A program made the translations under genes and the position numbers. From an uncultured Pelagibacteraceae bacterium (GTDB lineage Bacteria > Pseudomonadota > Alphaproteobacteria > Pelagibacterales > Pelagibacteraceae): a stretch of DNA of 64,000 nucleotides. The stretch covers positions 62,001-126,000 of the forward strand of contig CACJDW010000002.1 in assembly GCA_902592275.1 (NCBI GenBank). Reading direction: 5' to 3'. A model generated the notes under the pieces. It did no database searches, had not been told where the DNA came from, and saw only the letters and a list, made by a program, of their open reading frames with translations. Shown here piece by piece: positions 45,680 through 54,497 of this stretch (positions are counted from its first letter, which is position 1; each line of letters opens with the position of its first letter).

Positions 45680-46579
45680 ATGGATCTCCCTGTTGTTAAT
45701 CATGAGGATTATTTTGCCAAAATTGGCGATGATCATAAATTTCCAATTAATAAATTTGGAGAGTTAGCAAACTACTTAACTCAAAACAAAATAGTAAGTA
45801 AATTTCATAAACCTTCAGCCTGTTCATTTGAAACATTAAGCTACGCACATTCAAAAAATTATATATTGGATATTAAAAATAAAACTTTAAGCAAAGAAGG
45901 AGTAAAAAAAATTGGATTTCCACTTGTAGATAGTGTTGTGCAAAGATCCTTAGTTGCTACAGGAGGAACTGTTCTCGCATCTAAACTTGCAATAAATTAT
46001 GGTATTTCATGCAACACAGCAGGAGGTAGTCACCACGCAAGTTATGACGGAGGTGCAGGTTATTGTGTATTTAATGACGTAGCAGTTGCAGCACATTATT
46101 TACTTAATAGAGGTCTAGCAAATAGAATTTTGATTGTTGATCTAGATGTTCACCAAGGTAATGGCAATTCAGAAATCTTTAGAGACAACAGAAGTGTTTT
46201 TACATTCAGCATGCATTCCAAAACTAATTATCCTGCTAAAAAATCAAATAGTGATTTAGATGTAGAACTTGAGGATAACTTAGAGGATGACGCTTATATC
46301 AAAACACTTAAACATTATTTAAAAGAGCTAAATCAAGAAAATTTTGATTTTATTTTTTATATAGCAGGTGTTGATATTCATTTTAATGATAGATTGGGTA
46401 AATTAAAAATCTCTGACGAGGGAATAAAACTTAGAGATGAGCTTGTGGTAGAAAACTTTTTTTCTAAACGGATACCATTTTGTGGAGTTTTGGGTGGTGG
46501 TTACAACAAGGATTTTAATAAACTTGTTGAATTACATTCAATGTTACATCAAACTTGTGCTAAATATATAGGATCATGA
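45680..46579 (+). CDS. histone deacetylase/acetoin utilization (AcuC/AphA) family deacetylase
   Basis: GGSHHASYDGGAGYCVFNDVAVAA, ILIVDLDVHQGNGN. ATG 45680 follows upstream stop; ORF-track 45641 lies inside previous CDS. Confidence 0.85.
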   Translation: MDLPVVNHEDYFAKIGDDHKFPINKFGELANYLTQNKIVSKFHKPSACSFETLSYAHSKNYILDIKNKTLSKEGVKKIGFPLVDSVVQRSLVATGGTVLASKLAINYGISCNTAGGSHHASYDGGAGYCVFNDVAVAAHYLLNRGLANRILIVDLDVHQGNGNSEIFRDNRSVFTFSMHSKTNYPAKKSNSDLDVELEDNLEDDAYIKTLKHYLKELNQENFDFIFYIAGVDIHFNDRLGKLKISDEGIKLRDELVVENFFSKRIPFCGVLGGGYNKDFNKLVELHSMLHQTCAKYIGS

Positions 46580-46950
46580 CGAAAAAAATAAATCCCAATT
46601 TAACTGCTGAGCAAAAATTAATTTTATTTGAGGAAGGTACTGAACGTGCTGGATCAAGTGAACTTAACCATGAAAAAAGGGAAGGAAGTTTTCATTGTGC
46701 AAACTGCGGTGAAAAATTATTTGATTCAAAAACAAAATATGAGAGTGGATCAGGCTGGCCTTCTTTTTATGAATCTTTGCCTGACGTATTTGAAACTAAA
46801 ACAGATCACCACATAGGTTACGCAAGAACCGAATATCATTGTAAAAAATGTGGAGGCCATCATGGACATATATTTGATGATGGACCTGAGCCTACAGGAA
46901 AACGATTTTGTAACAATGGGGTATGTTTAGTTTTTAAACCTAAGAGCTAA
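46576..46950 (+). CDS. msrB: peptide-methionine (R)-S-oxide reductase
   Basis: CANCGEKLFDSKTKYESGSGWPSFYE; YHCKKCGGHHGHIFDDGPEPTGKRFCNNG. Confidence 0.95.
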   Translation: MTKKINPNLTAEQKLILFEEGTERAGSSELNHEKREGSFHCANCGEKLFDSKTKYESGSGWPSFYESLPDVFETKTDHHIGYARTEYHCKKCGGHHGHIFDDGPEPTGKRFCNNGVCLVFKPKS

Positions 46951-46955
46951 ATTTA

Positions 46956-48188
46956 ATGTTTGAAAATATCGATATTGAGAAAGTTAAAGAAGAGCTCAAA
47001 AATCTCTCAAAAAATTATAAAGAAAATTTTGCTAAAATTGAAAAGTTCATAGAAAATGAAATACAAGAAATATTAAATCTCAAAAAAAACAATAAATCTA
47101 TAATTCCAGAAATTAGTATTAATGAGATAGATCAAAAAAAAACAAAGGTAATAGAAGATATAAAAAAAAGAGGTTGTGTAATAATCCGAGATGTTTTTGA
47201 CGACAAATTCATTGAAAATTTAAACTTTCAATTAGAGAAGTATATTGACGAAAATAATTATTATGAAGATCAAAAGAAGAAAGCTGATCTAGATAAATAT
47301 TTTAGTGAACTTAAATCAGGTAAACCTCAAATATATGGTCTTTATTGGTCTAAAGCACAAATAGAAATAAGACACTCAGAGCAAATGGCTAAAGTAAAAA
47401 AATGGCTTAATAATCTTTGGTTATTTGAAAACTCAGAATATAAAGTTTTTGATCCAAATAAAGAATTGTCTTATGCAGATAGAGTAAGAAGAAGAGAGCC
47501 AGGTGATGATACCTTGGGACTTTCTCCTCATTGCGATGCTGGATCTATTGAAAGATGGACTGACAGTCATTATCAAAAAATTTATAGAGATATTTTTTCT
47601 GACAACTTTGAAAAATATAATCCATTTGAAGCAAAGTATAGAGATAGAACAATAGAATTTGAGTCCCCTGCAGTTGCACATGTATTTAGAACATTTCAAG
47701 GATGGACCGCTTTAACAGAGCAAGGACCAAGTGACGGAACTTTACAATTAATACCTATTGCTAAAGGAATTGCTTATGTTTTAACCAGAGCATTACTAGA
47801 TGATGTTGAAGAAAATGAATTGTGCGGATCAAAACTTGGTAGAGCTTTATCAGTAAATAAAGATTATCATTCATTACTATTAAAAGGTTTAGTTTCAATT
47901 CCAAAAATGAAGCCAGGTGACACTGTTTGGTGGCATCCAGATGTTGTTCATGCCGTTGAAGACAAGCATTCAGGAAAAAATTATTCAAATGTTGTTTACG
48001 TTGGTGCAACACCTTATTGTAAAAAAAATCTAGATTATACGATAAAACAATCAAAAAAATTTTTAGAAGGAAAGAGCCCACCAGATTTTGCGTCTGAAGA
48101 TTATGAAATTAAATATAAAGATAGAGTTAAATTAAAAGATTTAAGCTCTTTAGCTAAGAAACAATTAGCTTTAGAAGAATGGAATTAA
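46956..48188 (+). CDS. DUF1479 family protein (2OG/Fe(II)-oxygenase-like fold)
   Basis: 410 aa; RGCVIIRDVFDD, GLYWSKAQIEIRHSEQMA, LSPHCDAGSIERW, WWHPDVVHAVED. Confidence 0.8.
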   Translation: MFENIDIEKVKEELKNLSKNYKENFAKIEKFIENEIQEILNLKKNNKSIIPEISINEIDQKKTKVIEDIKKRGCVIIRDVFDDKFIENLNFQLEKYIDENNYYEDQKKKADLDKYFSELKSGKPQIYGLYWSKAQIEIRHSEQMAKVKKWLNNLWLFENSEYKVFDPNKELSYADRVRRREPGDDTLGLSPHCDAGSIERWTDSHYQKIYRDIFSDNFEKYNPFEAKYRDRTIEFESPAVAHVFRTFQGWTALTEQGPSDGTLQLIPIAKGIAYVLTRALLDDVEENELCGSKLGRALSVNKDYHSLLLKGLVSIPKMKPGDTVWWHPDVVHAVEDKHSGKNYSNVVYVGATPYCKKNLDYTIKQSKKFLEGKSPPDFASEDYEIKYKDRVKLKDLSSLAKKQLALEEWN

Positions 48189-48442
48189 TTATTTAAAAGA
48201 TCTTGAAGTTTATTTTCTTTTTCTAATGCTCTTACTTCATCATAACCACCAATATGTTGGTCATCAAAAAAAATTTGTGGAATAGTTCTTTTCCCATTAG
48301 CTTTTTTAATCATTTCATCCATTGCTCCATCAACTTTTGAAATATCAATTTCATTATATGGCGCATTATTTCTAGCTAATAATCTTTTTGCAGCTTCACA
48401 ATAATTACATAGTGGACCTGTATACATGGTAATTTTTTTCAT
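48185..48442 (-). CDS. grxC: glutaredoxin 3
   Basis: TGPLCNYCEAAKRLL (CxxC), RTIPQIFFDDQHIGGYDEV. Confidence 0.92.
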   Translation of the reverse strand: MKKITMYTGPLCNYCEAAKRLLARNNAPYNEIDISKVDGAMDEMIKKANGKRTIPQIFFDDQHIGGYDEVRALEKENKLQDLLNN

Positions 48443-48445
48443 GAA

Positions 48446-48742
48446 CTATAGATAGTCACCTTTTTTAATTTTACTAGCTATTTCTTTTCTAGAATATTCA
48501 AATTTTTTTCGATGTTTTATACTTTTTTGGTTTACTCTTTTTCTCCATAACCTGAAAGAGGATGGTTTTAGAGATCTTCGCATAATTTTAATTACATCAG
48601 ATTCTTTCTTCCCTGTTTTTTTTTCAATTTCCTCGAAAGTGATCCTATCAGCCCAGGCTGCCCAAATGATCCAATCCGGATCGTCCATTTTGGGCTCAGG
48701 ATTTTTGACTCTGGTAATTGGCCTGTGACCTTTTTTTTTCAT
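48446..48742 (-). CDS. TIGR03643-type conserved small protein
   Basis: 98 aa; DPDWIIWAAWADRITFEEIEKKTGKKESDVIKIMRRSLKPSSFRLWRKRV. Confidence 0.75.
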   Translation of the reverse strand: MKKKGHRPITRVKNPEPKMDDPDWIIWAAWADRITFEEIEKKTGKKESDVIKIMRRSLKPSSFRLWRKRVNQKSIKHRKKFEYSRKEIASKIKKGDYL

Positions 48743-48793
48743 AAATCCTTTATATTTGAAAAAAATATTTAATGCATTTTTTTTAGCCTCTGA

Positions 48794-48852
48794 TATTATG
48801 TATTTGATAGTCCTTCTTAGCCATCTTTAGCTCCCGGTTTTTAAGGACTATC
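48794..48852 (+). promoter_or_regulatory. candidate promoter -10 plus RBS-sequestering 5' UTR hairpin upstream of LysE-family gene
   Basis: TATTAT at 48794-48799; perfect 10-bp inverted repeat GATAGTCCTT (48806-48815) / AAGGACTATC (48843-48852), 27-nt loop; AAGGA RBS-like sequence inside 3' arm, ATG at 48860. Confidence 0.5.
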
Positions 48853-48859
48853 TTTTTGT

Positions 48860-49474
48860 ATGCTCCCCCTAGATTTTATACTTTATTTACAGATAATTAT
48901 TTTTTTATTTATTACACCCGGAACTCCCAGGATTGTAATTATCTCTTATTCAATGAATTATGGAGTTGGAAAATGTATATGGTCTGCTTTAGGGGATGTA
49001 ACAGCAAATTTGATTCAAGCAACTTTAGTTATTTTTGTCATCGGATCTTTTTTCTCAGAGAACTCAATGATACTTAATGCGTTTAAATGGATCGGAATAG
49101 TTTATTTATTATATTTAGCTTATGATATTTATAAATCTCGACCAAAAAGTATTTCAAGCGAAGGAGAAATAGAAAAAAGTAACTTATCTTTTTTTAGAGA
49201 TGGTTTTTTAGTTGCCGGCACAAGTCCTAAGGCTTGGATGTTTTTTCCCTTTATCTTTCCTCAATTTATTGACTTTAATTCTAATTTATTAGTTCAATTT
49301 GTAATTTTAATTACAACATACATCGTTTTAGATTTTTTATCTTTGATTGGTTATGCAATGCTTGCACAGAAATTAATTAAGTGGATCACTGCTAATCCAA
49401 AAACAATTAATACAATTTCTGCGAGTGTTTTAGTAATTATTGCCGCAATAATTGTTGTAACTCAACAATATTAA
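48860..49474 (+). CDS. LysE/RhtB family amino-acid exporter
   Basis: 204 aa; PGTPRIVIISYSMNYGVGKCIWSALGDV, VAGTSPKAWMFFPFIFPQFI. Confidence 0.85.
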   Translation: MLPLDFILYLQIIIFLFITPGTPRIVIISYSMNYGVGKCIWSALGDVTANLIQATLVIFVIGSFFSENSMILNAFKWIGIVYLLYLAYDIYKSRPKSISSEGEIEKSNLSFFRDGFLVAGTSPKAWMFFPFIFPQFIDFNSNLLVQFVILITTYIVLDFLSLIGYAMLAQKLIKWITANPKTINTISASVLVIIAAIIVVTQQY

Positions 49475-49560
49475 TTCGATTTAGCCTTTATTGCCACTTG
49501 CATAAAATAAAATTTCTTTATTTAATCAATACATAATTAATTAATTAAAGAGGAAATAAA

Positions 49561-50799
49561 ATGAGATTAAATAAAATAATTTTAAGTTTTGTTTCTGCAT
49601 TAGTAATTTTATTTTCAACTTCAGTTGCATCATTTGCAAAAGTTGTTGGTGACAAAATTATTTTAGGTGCTGCGATTTCCTTAACTGGTAAATACTCATC
49701 AAATGGTGTTCATACTCAAAATGGTTATAACATGGCCGTTGACAGAATTAACAGCATGGGTGGTGTTAAAGTTGGTGGAAAGACTTATAAGTTTGATATT
49801 ATTTATTACGATGATGAATCAAACCCTAAGAGAGCTGCACAGCTTGCAGAAAGATTAATTTCACAAGATGGTGTTGAGTTTATGCTTGGCCCTTACAGTT
49901 CTGGTTTAACTAAAGCGATTGCGCCAGTGACTGAAAAATATGGTGTTCCAATGGTTGAAGCAAATGGTGCATCTAGATCTTTGTTTACTAAAGGTTACAA
50001 ATATCTATTTGCTGTATTAGCTCCAGCTAACTTATATCTTGATGTTGCTATCGAAACAGCAGTTGAGTTAAATGGTGGAAAACCAGTAAGAATTGCACAA
50101 GCGTTTGAACAAGATGCATTCTCACAGGACGTTAGATTAGGTATTTTAGATGCTGCAGAAAGAACTGGTTCTAAAATCATAATCGACGATAAATTGCCTA
50201 AAGAGCTTAACGATATGGCCGCTACATTGGTTAAAGTAAAACAGATGAAACCAGATGTGCTTGTTGTATCAGGTCACACAAAAGGTGCATTAACTGCGAT
50301 CAGACAAATTGCTGAAATGAAAGTTGATGTTCCAATGTTAGCTATGACTCACTGTGATGCTGCTAAGCTTTCTAAACAGCATGGTAAAAATTCACAGTAT
50401 GCACTTTGTGCTTCTCAATGGCACAAGTCACTAACTTATAAAGATGATTTCTTTAAAGATGGTATGACTTATGCTGCAGACTTTGAGAAAGAGTTTGGAT
50501 ATGATCCACCTTACCAATCTGCTGAATCTTCAGCTGCTTTATTGGTATTCAAAGATGCATTTGAAAGAGCAAATTCTTTTGATCAAAAGAAAGTAAGAGA
50601 TGCTCTTGCAGCTACGAATATGCAAACATTCTATGGAAATATTAAATTTGCACCTGGTGGTCAGAACGTTGACAAACCAATGGTACTTTTCCAAGTAATG
50701 TGTGATGCTTCAGGAAAATGTGAAAACAAAGTTGTTGCTCCATTAAAATGGGCATCAGCTAAGTTGATACATCCAATTCCTAAGTGGTCGGAAAGATAA
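49561..50799 (+). CDS. LIV-type branched-chain amino acid ABC transporter substrate-binding protein
   Basis: Signal peptide; ILGAAISLTGKYSSNGVHTQNGYNMAVDRIN; peripla_BP_6-like; GAGGAA RBS. Confidence 0.92.
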   Translation: MRLNKIILSFVSALVILFSTSVASFAKVVGDKIILGAAISLTGKYSSNGVHTQNGYNMAVDRINSMGGVKVGGKTYKFDIIYYDDESNPKRAAQLAERLISQDGVEFMLGPYSSGLTKAIAPVTEKYGVPMVEANGASRSLFTKGYKYLFAVLAPANLYLDVAIETAVELNGGKPVRIAQAFEQDAFSQDVRLGILDAAERTGSKIIIDDKLPKELNDMAATLVKVKQMKPDVLVVSGHTKGALTAIRQIAEMKVDVPMLAMTHCDAAKLSKQHGKNSQYALCASQWHKSLTYKDDFFKDGMTYAADFEKEFGYDPPYQSAESSAALLVFKDAFERANSFDQKKVRDALAATNMQTFYGNIKFAPGGQNVDKPMVLFQVMCDASGKCENKVVAPLKWASAKLIHPIPKWSER

Positions 50800-50810
50800 A
50801 ATAAAATACT

Positions 50811-50842
50811 AAAGCCCCCTAGTCATAGGGGGCTTTTTTTTA
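50811..50842 (+). terminator. Rho-independent terminator/attenuator between SBP and livH
   Basis: GCCCCCTA-gtca-TAGGGGGC followed by TTTTTTTT. Confidence 0.9.
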
Positions 50843-50863
50843 TATAAACCAAAAATATTTTTT

Positions 50864-51757
50864 ATGGATTTTCTTGTATTTCAATACCCAATGATAACTG
50901 TTCAAGCCTGCTTAGACGGAATTCTTCTTGGAGTTTTGTTTGCATTAATTGCATATGGAATGGCACTTCAATGGGGTGTAATGAATATTATTAATATTGC
51001 ACAAGGAGACCTTGTTATTTTAGGTGGATACATTGCATACTTTATGTATCTCTACGGTATTCATCCAGCATGGGGAGTAATTGTTGCGCCTGTAATAATG
51101 TACTTTGTTGGTATAGCGATTTATAAACTTGTTATTAATAAAGTAGTAGATAGAGATCTATTTATCTCTATTTTAGCGACTTTTGGAATAAGTATTCTTT
51201 TCATGCAATTAATGAACTTTGCATTCGGTGCAGATGTTGTACTTGCAAACTCTGGTTACGGAACAACTATGTTGTTTGATAACAACGTTGTGTTGCCTAA
51301 TTCAAAAATATTTTCAGCTTTTATAAGTATTTTGTTTGCTATTTGTTTAGTTATTTACATGAAAAAATCTAAGCTTGGCCGAGCTATTAGAGCTACAGCT
51401 CAAAATGCAAGAGCTGCAAAGATTTTAGGGGTTGATACAGAAAAAGTTTATGCTGCAACATTTGGAATAAATGCTGCTCTTTGTGGTGTTGCTGGAGCAT
51501 TAATTTCAATAACATTTACTATCCATCCTTATATGGGATTACCTTACACAATTAGATCTTTCATGATCGTGATTGTTGCAGGATTAGGAAATTTACCTGG
51601 TGTTGCAATGTCGGGAATGGGATTAGGAGTTTTTGAGGAGTTTGCAGATTATATATTGGGTACAGAATTTAGAATTGGTTCAGTATTTTTATTATTAGTT
51701 TTAATCCTTGTTTATAGAAGGTTTAAACTTTCTAGAAAAAGAGAGTATTTAAAATGA
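50864..51757 (+). CDS. livH: LIV-type ABC transporter permease (LivH)
   Basis: 297 aa; WGVMNIINIAQGDLVILGGY; IVAGLGNLPG. Confidence 0.9.
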   Translation: MDFLVFQYPMITVQACLDGILLGVLFALIAYGMALQWGVMNIINIAQGDLVILGGYIAYFMYLYGIHPAWGVIVAPVIMYFVGIAIYKLVINKVVDRDLFISILATFGISILFMQLMNFAFGADVVLANSGYGTTMLFDNNVVLPNSKIFSAFISILFAICLVIYMKKSKLGRAIRATAQNARAAKILGVDTEKVYAATFGINAALCGVAGALISITFTIHPYMGLPYTIRSFMIVIVAGLGNLPGVAMSGMGLGVFEEFADYILGTEFRIGSVFLLLVLILVYRRFKLSRKREYLK

Positions 51758-51936
51758 GAAAAGTTAAAATTAATGATAATCAAGGTAAATCAATTGAAGT
51801 TGATATAGATAAGTTTAAAAAACATTTAGACGAATATCATTCATCAGGGTCAAGTGTTCATGATGAAGATGGCCATTATTTTACAGTAGATCAAAATTTC
51901 AGGGATAAAATTAATAACTTATATGAACAAAAATAA
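51754..51936 (+). CDS. small hypothetical protein (60 aa) embedded in liv operon
   Basis: ATGA overlap with livH stop and 14-nt overlap with livM start; soluble, charged. Confidence 0.7.
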   Translation: MRKVKINDNQGKSIEVDIDKFKKHLDEYHSSGSSVHDEDGHYFTVDQNFRDKINNLYEQK

Positions 51937-52975
51937 TTTAATTTTATATATAGGCATATTAATTTTTGGGCTAGCAGCTCCTTATGTATTTCCTGCATTT
52001 AAAGTTCAATTATCAATTCTTTGTATATTGATTGTCCTTGCTATCACTTGGAATATTCAAGGGGGCGAAATGGGATATAATACTTTTGGTAATATTTTAT
52101 TTTATGGACTAGGAATGTATTTATGCGCCTCGGTTCAAGTTGGAATGTTTTTTCCATTAGCTGAATGGACCGAAAGTGGTGGTGAAAAAACATTTGTTCA
52201 TACTCCAGCTCAATTTTTTCAAGGTATGGCTATGGGACTTGTCGTTGCTGCCGTAGTACCAACAATTGTTGCTGGCTTAATTGGATATGCAATTTTAGGA
52301 TTAAGAGGTCACTATTTTGCAATTTGTACCTTAGGTTTAGGTGTAGCTGCAGGTGAAATTTCTGGTGGAATAGAAATTATTGGAGCAGGACAAGGTTTTA
52401 CAACTCCCCCTTTTCCTAATGTAGGAAGTTTAGAAGCCAGAGGTGAATTTTTTTATTTTTTAAGTTTCTTAGTTTTGATTTTAACTTTTCTTGCTGTCAA
52501 AGCAATTTACTCTACAAGATTTAAATTAATTTTGAATGCTATTAGAGACAACGAGGATAAAGCAGAGGCGATGGGAATAGAGACCATGAAATATAAAATT
52601 ATTGGTTGGATGATATCTGCTTTTTTCTGTGGTTTAGCGGGAGGTATTATGGGTGGCTTAGTTGGATACATCGACTCAACAGATGTAGCATTCGATGGAA
52701 GAGAAATGGGAGTATTCATGGTTCTAATGGCAATATTAGGTGGTAAAGGAACTTTATGGGGACCAGTTATTGGAGCAACTGTATTTCATATATTTAAAGA
52801 GGGTTTTTGGACTTTCTTTTTGGGTTGGCAATATGTTGCTTTGGGAGTTTTGATTGTTGTAATTGTAATTTATTTCCCAGAAGGAATTATGGGATGGCTA
52901 AGAGAAAAATATCCAGAACGATTTGGAGAAGTAGTTGATGAAGCAGACCGAAAGGCACAGGTAGAAATAAAATGA
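51923..52975 (+). CDS. livM: LIV-type ABC transporter permease (LivM)
   Basis: 350 aa; AIRDNEDKAEAMGIETMKYK, ILGGKGTLWGPVIGA. Confidence 0.9.
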   Translation: MNKNNLILYIGILIFGLAAPYVFPAFKVQLSILCILIVLAITWNIQGGEMGYNTFGNILFYGLGMYLCASVQVGMFFPLAEWTESGGEKTFVHTPAQFFQGMAMGLVVAAVVPTIVAGLIGYAILGLRGHYFAICTLGLGVAAGEISGGIEIIGAGQGFTTPPFPNVGSLEARGEFFYFLSFLVLILTFLAVKAIYSTRFKLILNAIRDNEDKAEAMGIETMKYKIIGWMISAFFCGLAGGIMGGLVGYIDSTDVAFDGREMGVFMVLMAILGGKGTLWGPVIGATVFHIFKEGFWTFFLGWQYVALGVLIVVIVIYFPEGIMGWLREKYPERFGEVVDEADRKAQVEIK

Positions 52976-53712
52976 GTATTCTTGAAGTAAACAACGTTAG
53001 TAAATCTTTTGGAGGAGTAAAAGCTAACGTTGATATTTCTATGTCTGTAGAAAAGGGAAAAATAGTAGGATTAATTGGTCCAAATGGATCTGGAAAGACA
53101 ACATTGTTTAATTCTATTGTAGGAACTTATCCTATCGATCAAGGTTCAATTAAATTTAATGGAAAAGAAGTTTCTGAATTACCAGTTCCAGTTATCGCAA
53201 AATTAGGTTTATTAAGAACATTTCAACAGACAAGAATTTATGGGAAATTGAACTGCATCGATAACATGCTTATCAGCCACAAAGGAAGTGATGAAAGTAT
53301 GTTTAAAATATTTTCAAAGATACCTCAGGAATTAACTGAAAAAGCAGAAAATTTATTAAATTTTGTTGGATTGTATCAAAAGAGAAAGCTTAGAGCAGGA
53401 GACTTATCTTTTGGACAACAAAAGTTACTTGAGCTTGCTATGGCCTTAATGAATGAGCCAGAAATGCTTTTATTAGATGAACCAACTGCAGGAATTAATC
53501 CTACTTTGATCAATGGAATTATAGATAGATTGATAAAAGTAAATCAAGACTTTGGAATTACTCTATTAGTTATTGAGCACAACATGAGAGTAATAATGCA
53601 ATTAGCAGAGAATATTTTTTGTTTAGCTCATGGTAAAATGTTAGCCAATGGTTCGCCAGATGAAATTAAAAATGATAAGCGTGTTATCGATGCGTATTTA
53701 GGAGCTCAATAA
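52972..53712 (+). CDS. livG: LIV-type ABC transporter ATP-binding protein (LivG)
   Basis: GPNGSGKTTLFN, LSFGQQKLLELA, LLLDEPTAGINP. Confidence 0.92.
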   Translation: MSILEVNNVSKSFGGVKANVDISMSVEKGKIVGLIGPNGSGKTTLFNSIVGTYPIDQGSIKFNGKEVSELPVPVIAKLGLLRTFQQTRIYGKLNCIDNMLISHKGSDESMFKIFSKIPQELTEKAENLLNFVGLYQKRKLRAGDLSFGQQKLLELAMALMNEPEMLLLDEPTAGINPTLINGIIDRLIKVNQDFGITLLVIEHNMRVIMQLAENIFCLAHGKMLANGSPDEIKNDKRVIDAYLGAQ

Positions 53713-54497
53713 TGTCAAATCAATATGAAGTTTTAGGTAAAGCTCCAACACCTGATGATTTAAAAAAATTATCTCCAGACGAAATTCATTTAACAATTAA
53801 AAATTTAAGTGCTGGTTATGGAAAAATGGAAATTTTGCATAACTTTGATTTATTTGTAAATAAAGCACAATCACTATGTTTAATTGGTCCAAATGGAGCA
53901 GGCAAATCTACAATACTTCATTCAATATATGGTTTTACAAATATTTTTTCAGGTCAAATAGAAATAGATGGGAAAGAAATTACTAACCTAACACCAGCTG
54001 AAAAACTAAAGTCAGTTGGTATTGCATATATTTTACAAGATAATTCAGTTTTTCCAGACATGACAGTCGAAGAAAACTTATTAATGGGTGGATATATTAA
54101 AGATAAAACAGAAGAATCATTTCAAGAGGCAGAGAGAATTTTAGAAAAATATGAGAGATTAAGAAATAGAAGAAATCAACCTGCAAAAGTGTTATCTGGT
54201 GGTGAAAGAAGATTATTAGAAATATCTAGAGCGTTAGTTATGAAACCATCTGTATTATTAGTTGATGAACCTTCAATTGGTTTAGAACCTAGATATATTG
54301 ATATGGTTTTTGAAATTTTAGGAGATCTTCAACAGAATGAAAAAAAAACTATAATTCTAGTTGAGCAAAATGCCAAAAAAGGTCTAGAGTTTGCAGATAT
54401 AGGATACGTTTTGGTATCAGGACAAACTGCAATCGCCGGCAAAGGGGATGACTTATTACAAAACCCAGATGTTGGTAGACTATTTCTTGGCGGTTAA
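53712..54497 (+). CDS. livF: LIV-type ABC transporter ATP-binding protein (LivF)
   Basis: GPNGAGKSTILHS, LSGGERRLLEISRAL, LLVDEPSIGLEP. Confidence 0.92.
   Translation: MSNQYEVLGKAPTPDDLKKLSPDEIHLTIKNLSAGYGKMEILHNFDLFVNKAQSLCLIGPNGAGKSTILHSIYGFTNIFSGQIEIDGKEITNLTPAEKLKSVGIAYILQDNSVFPDMTVEENLLMGGYIKDKTEESFQEAERILEKYERLRNRRNQPAKVLSGGERRLLEISRALVMKPSVLLVDEPSIGLEPRYIDMVFEILGDLQQNEKKTIILVEQNAKKGLEFADIGYVLVSGQTAIAGKGDDLLQNPDVGRLFLGG

Noticed and set aside
47433-48081. Minus-strand ORFs (88 and 106 aa) antisense to DUF1479
   Set aside because: Fully contained antisense frames, no start context or family motifs; the plus-strand ORF is coherent.
48846-49077. 73-aa plus-strand ORF starting 48856 overlapping the LysE-family start
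   Set aside because: Alternative frame of the same region; the 204-aa frame from 48860 has clear LysE-family features.
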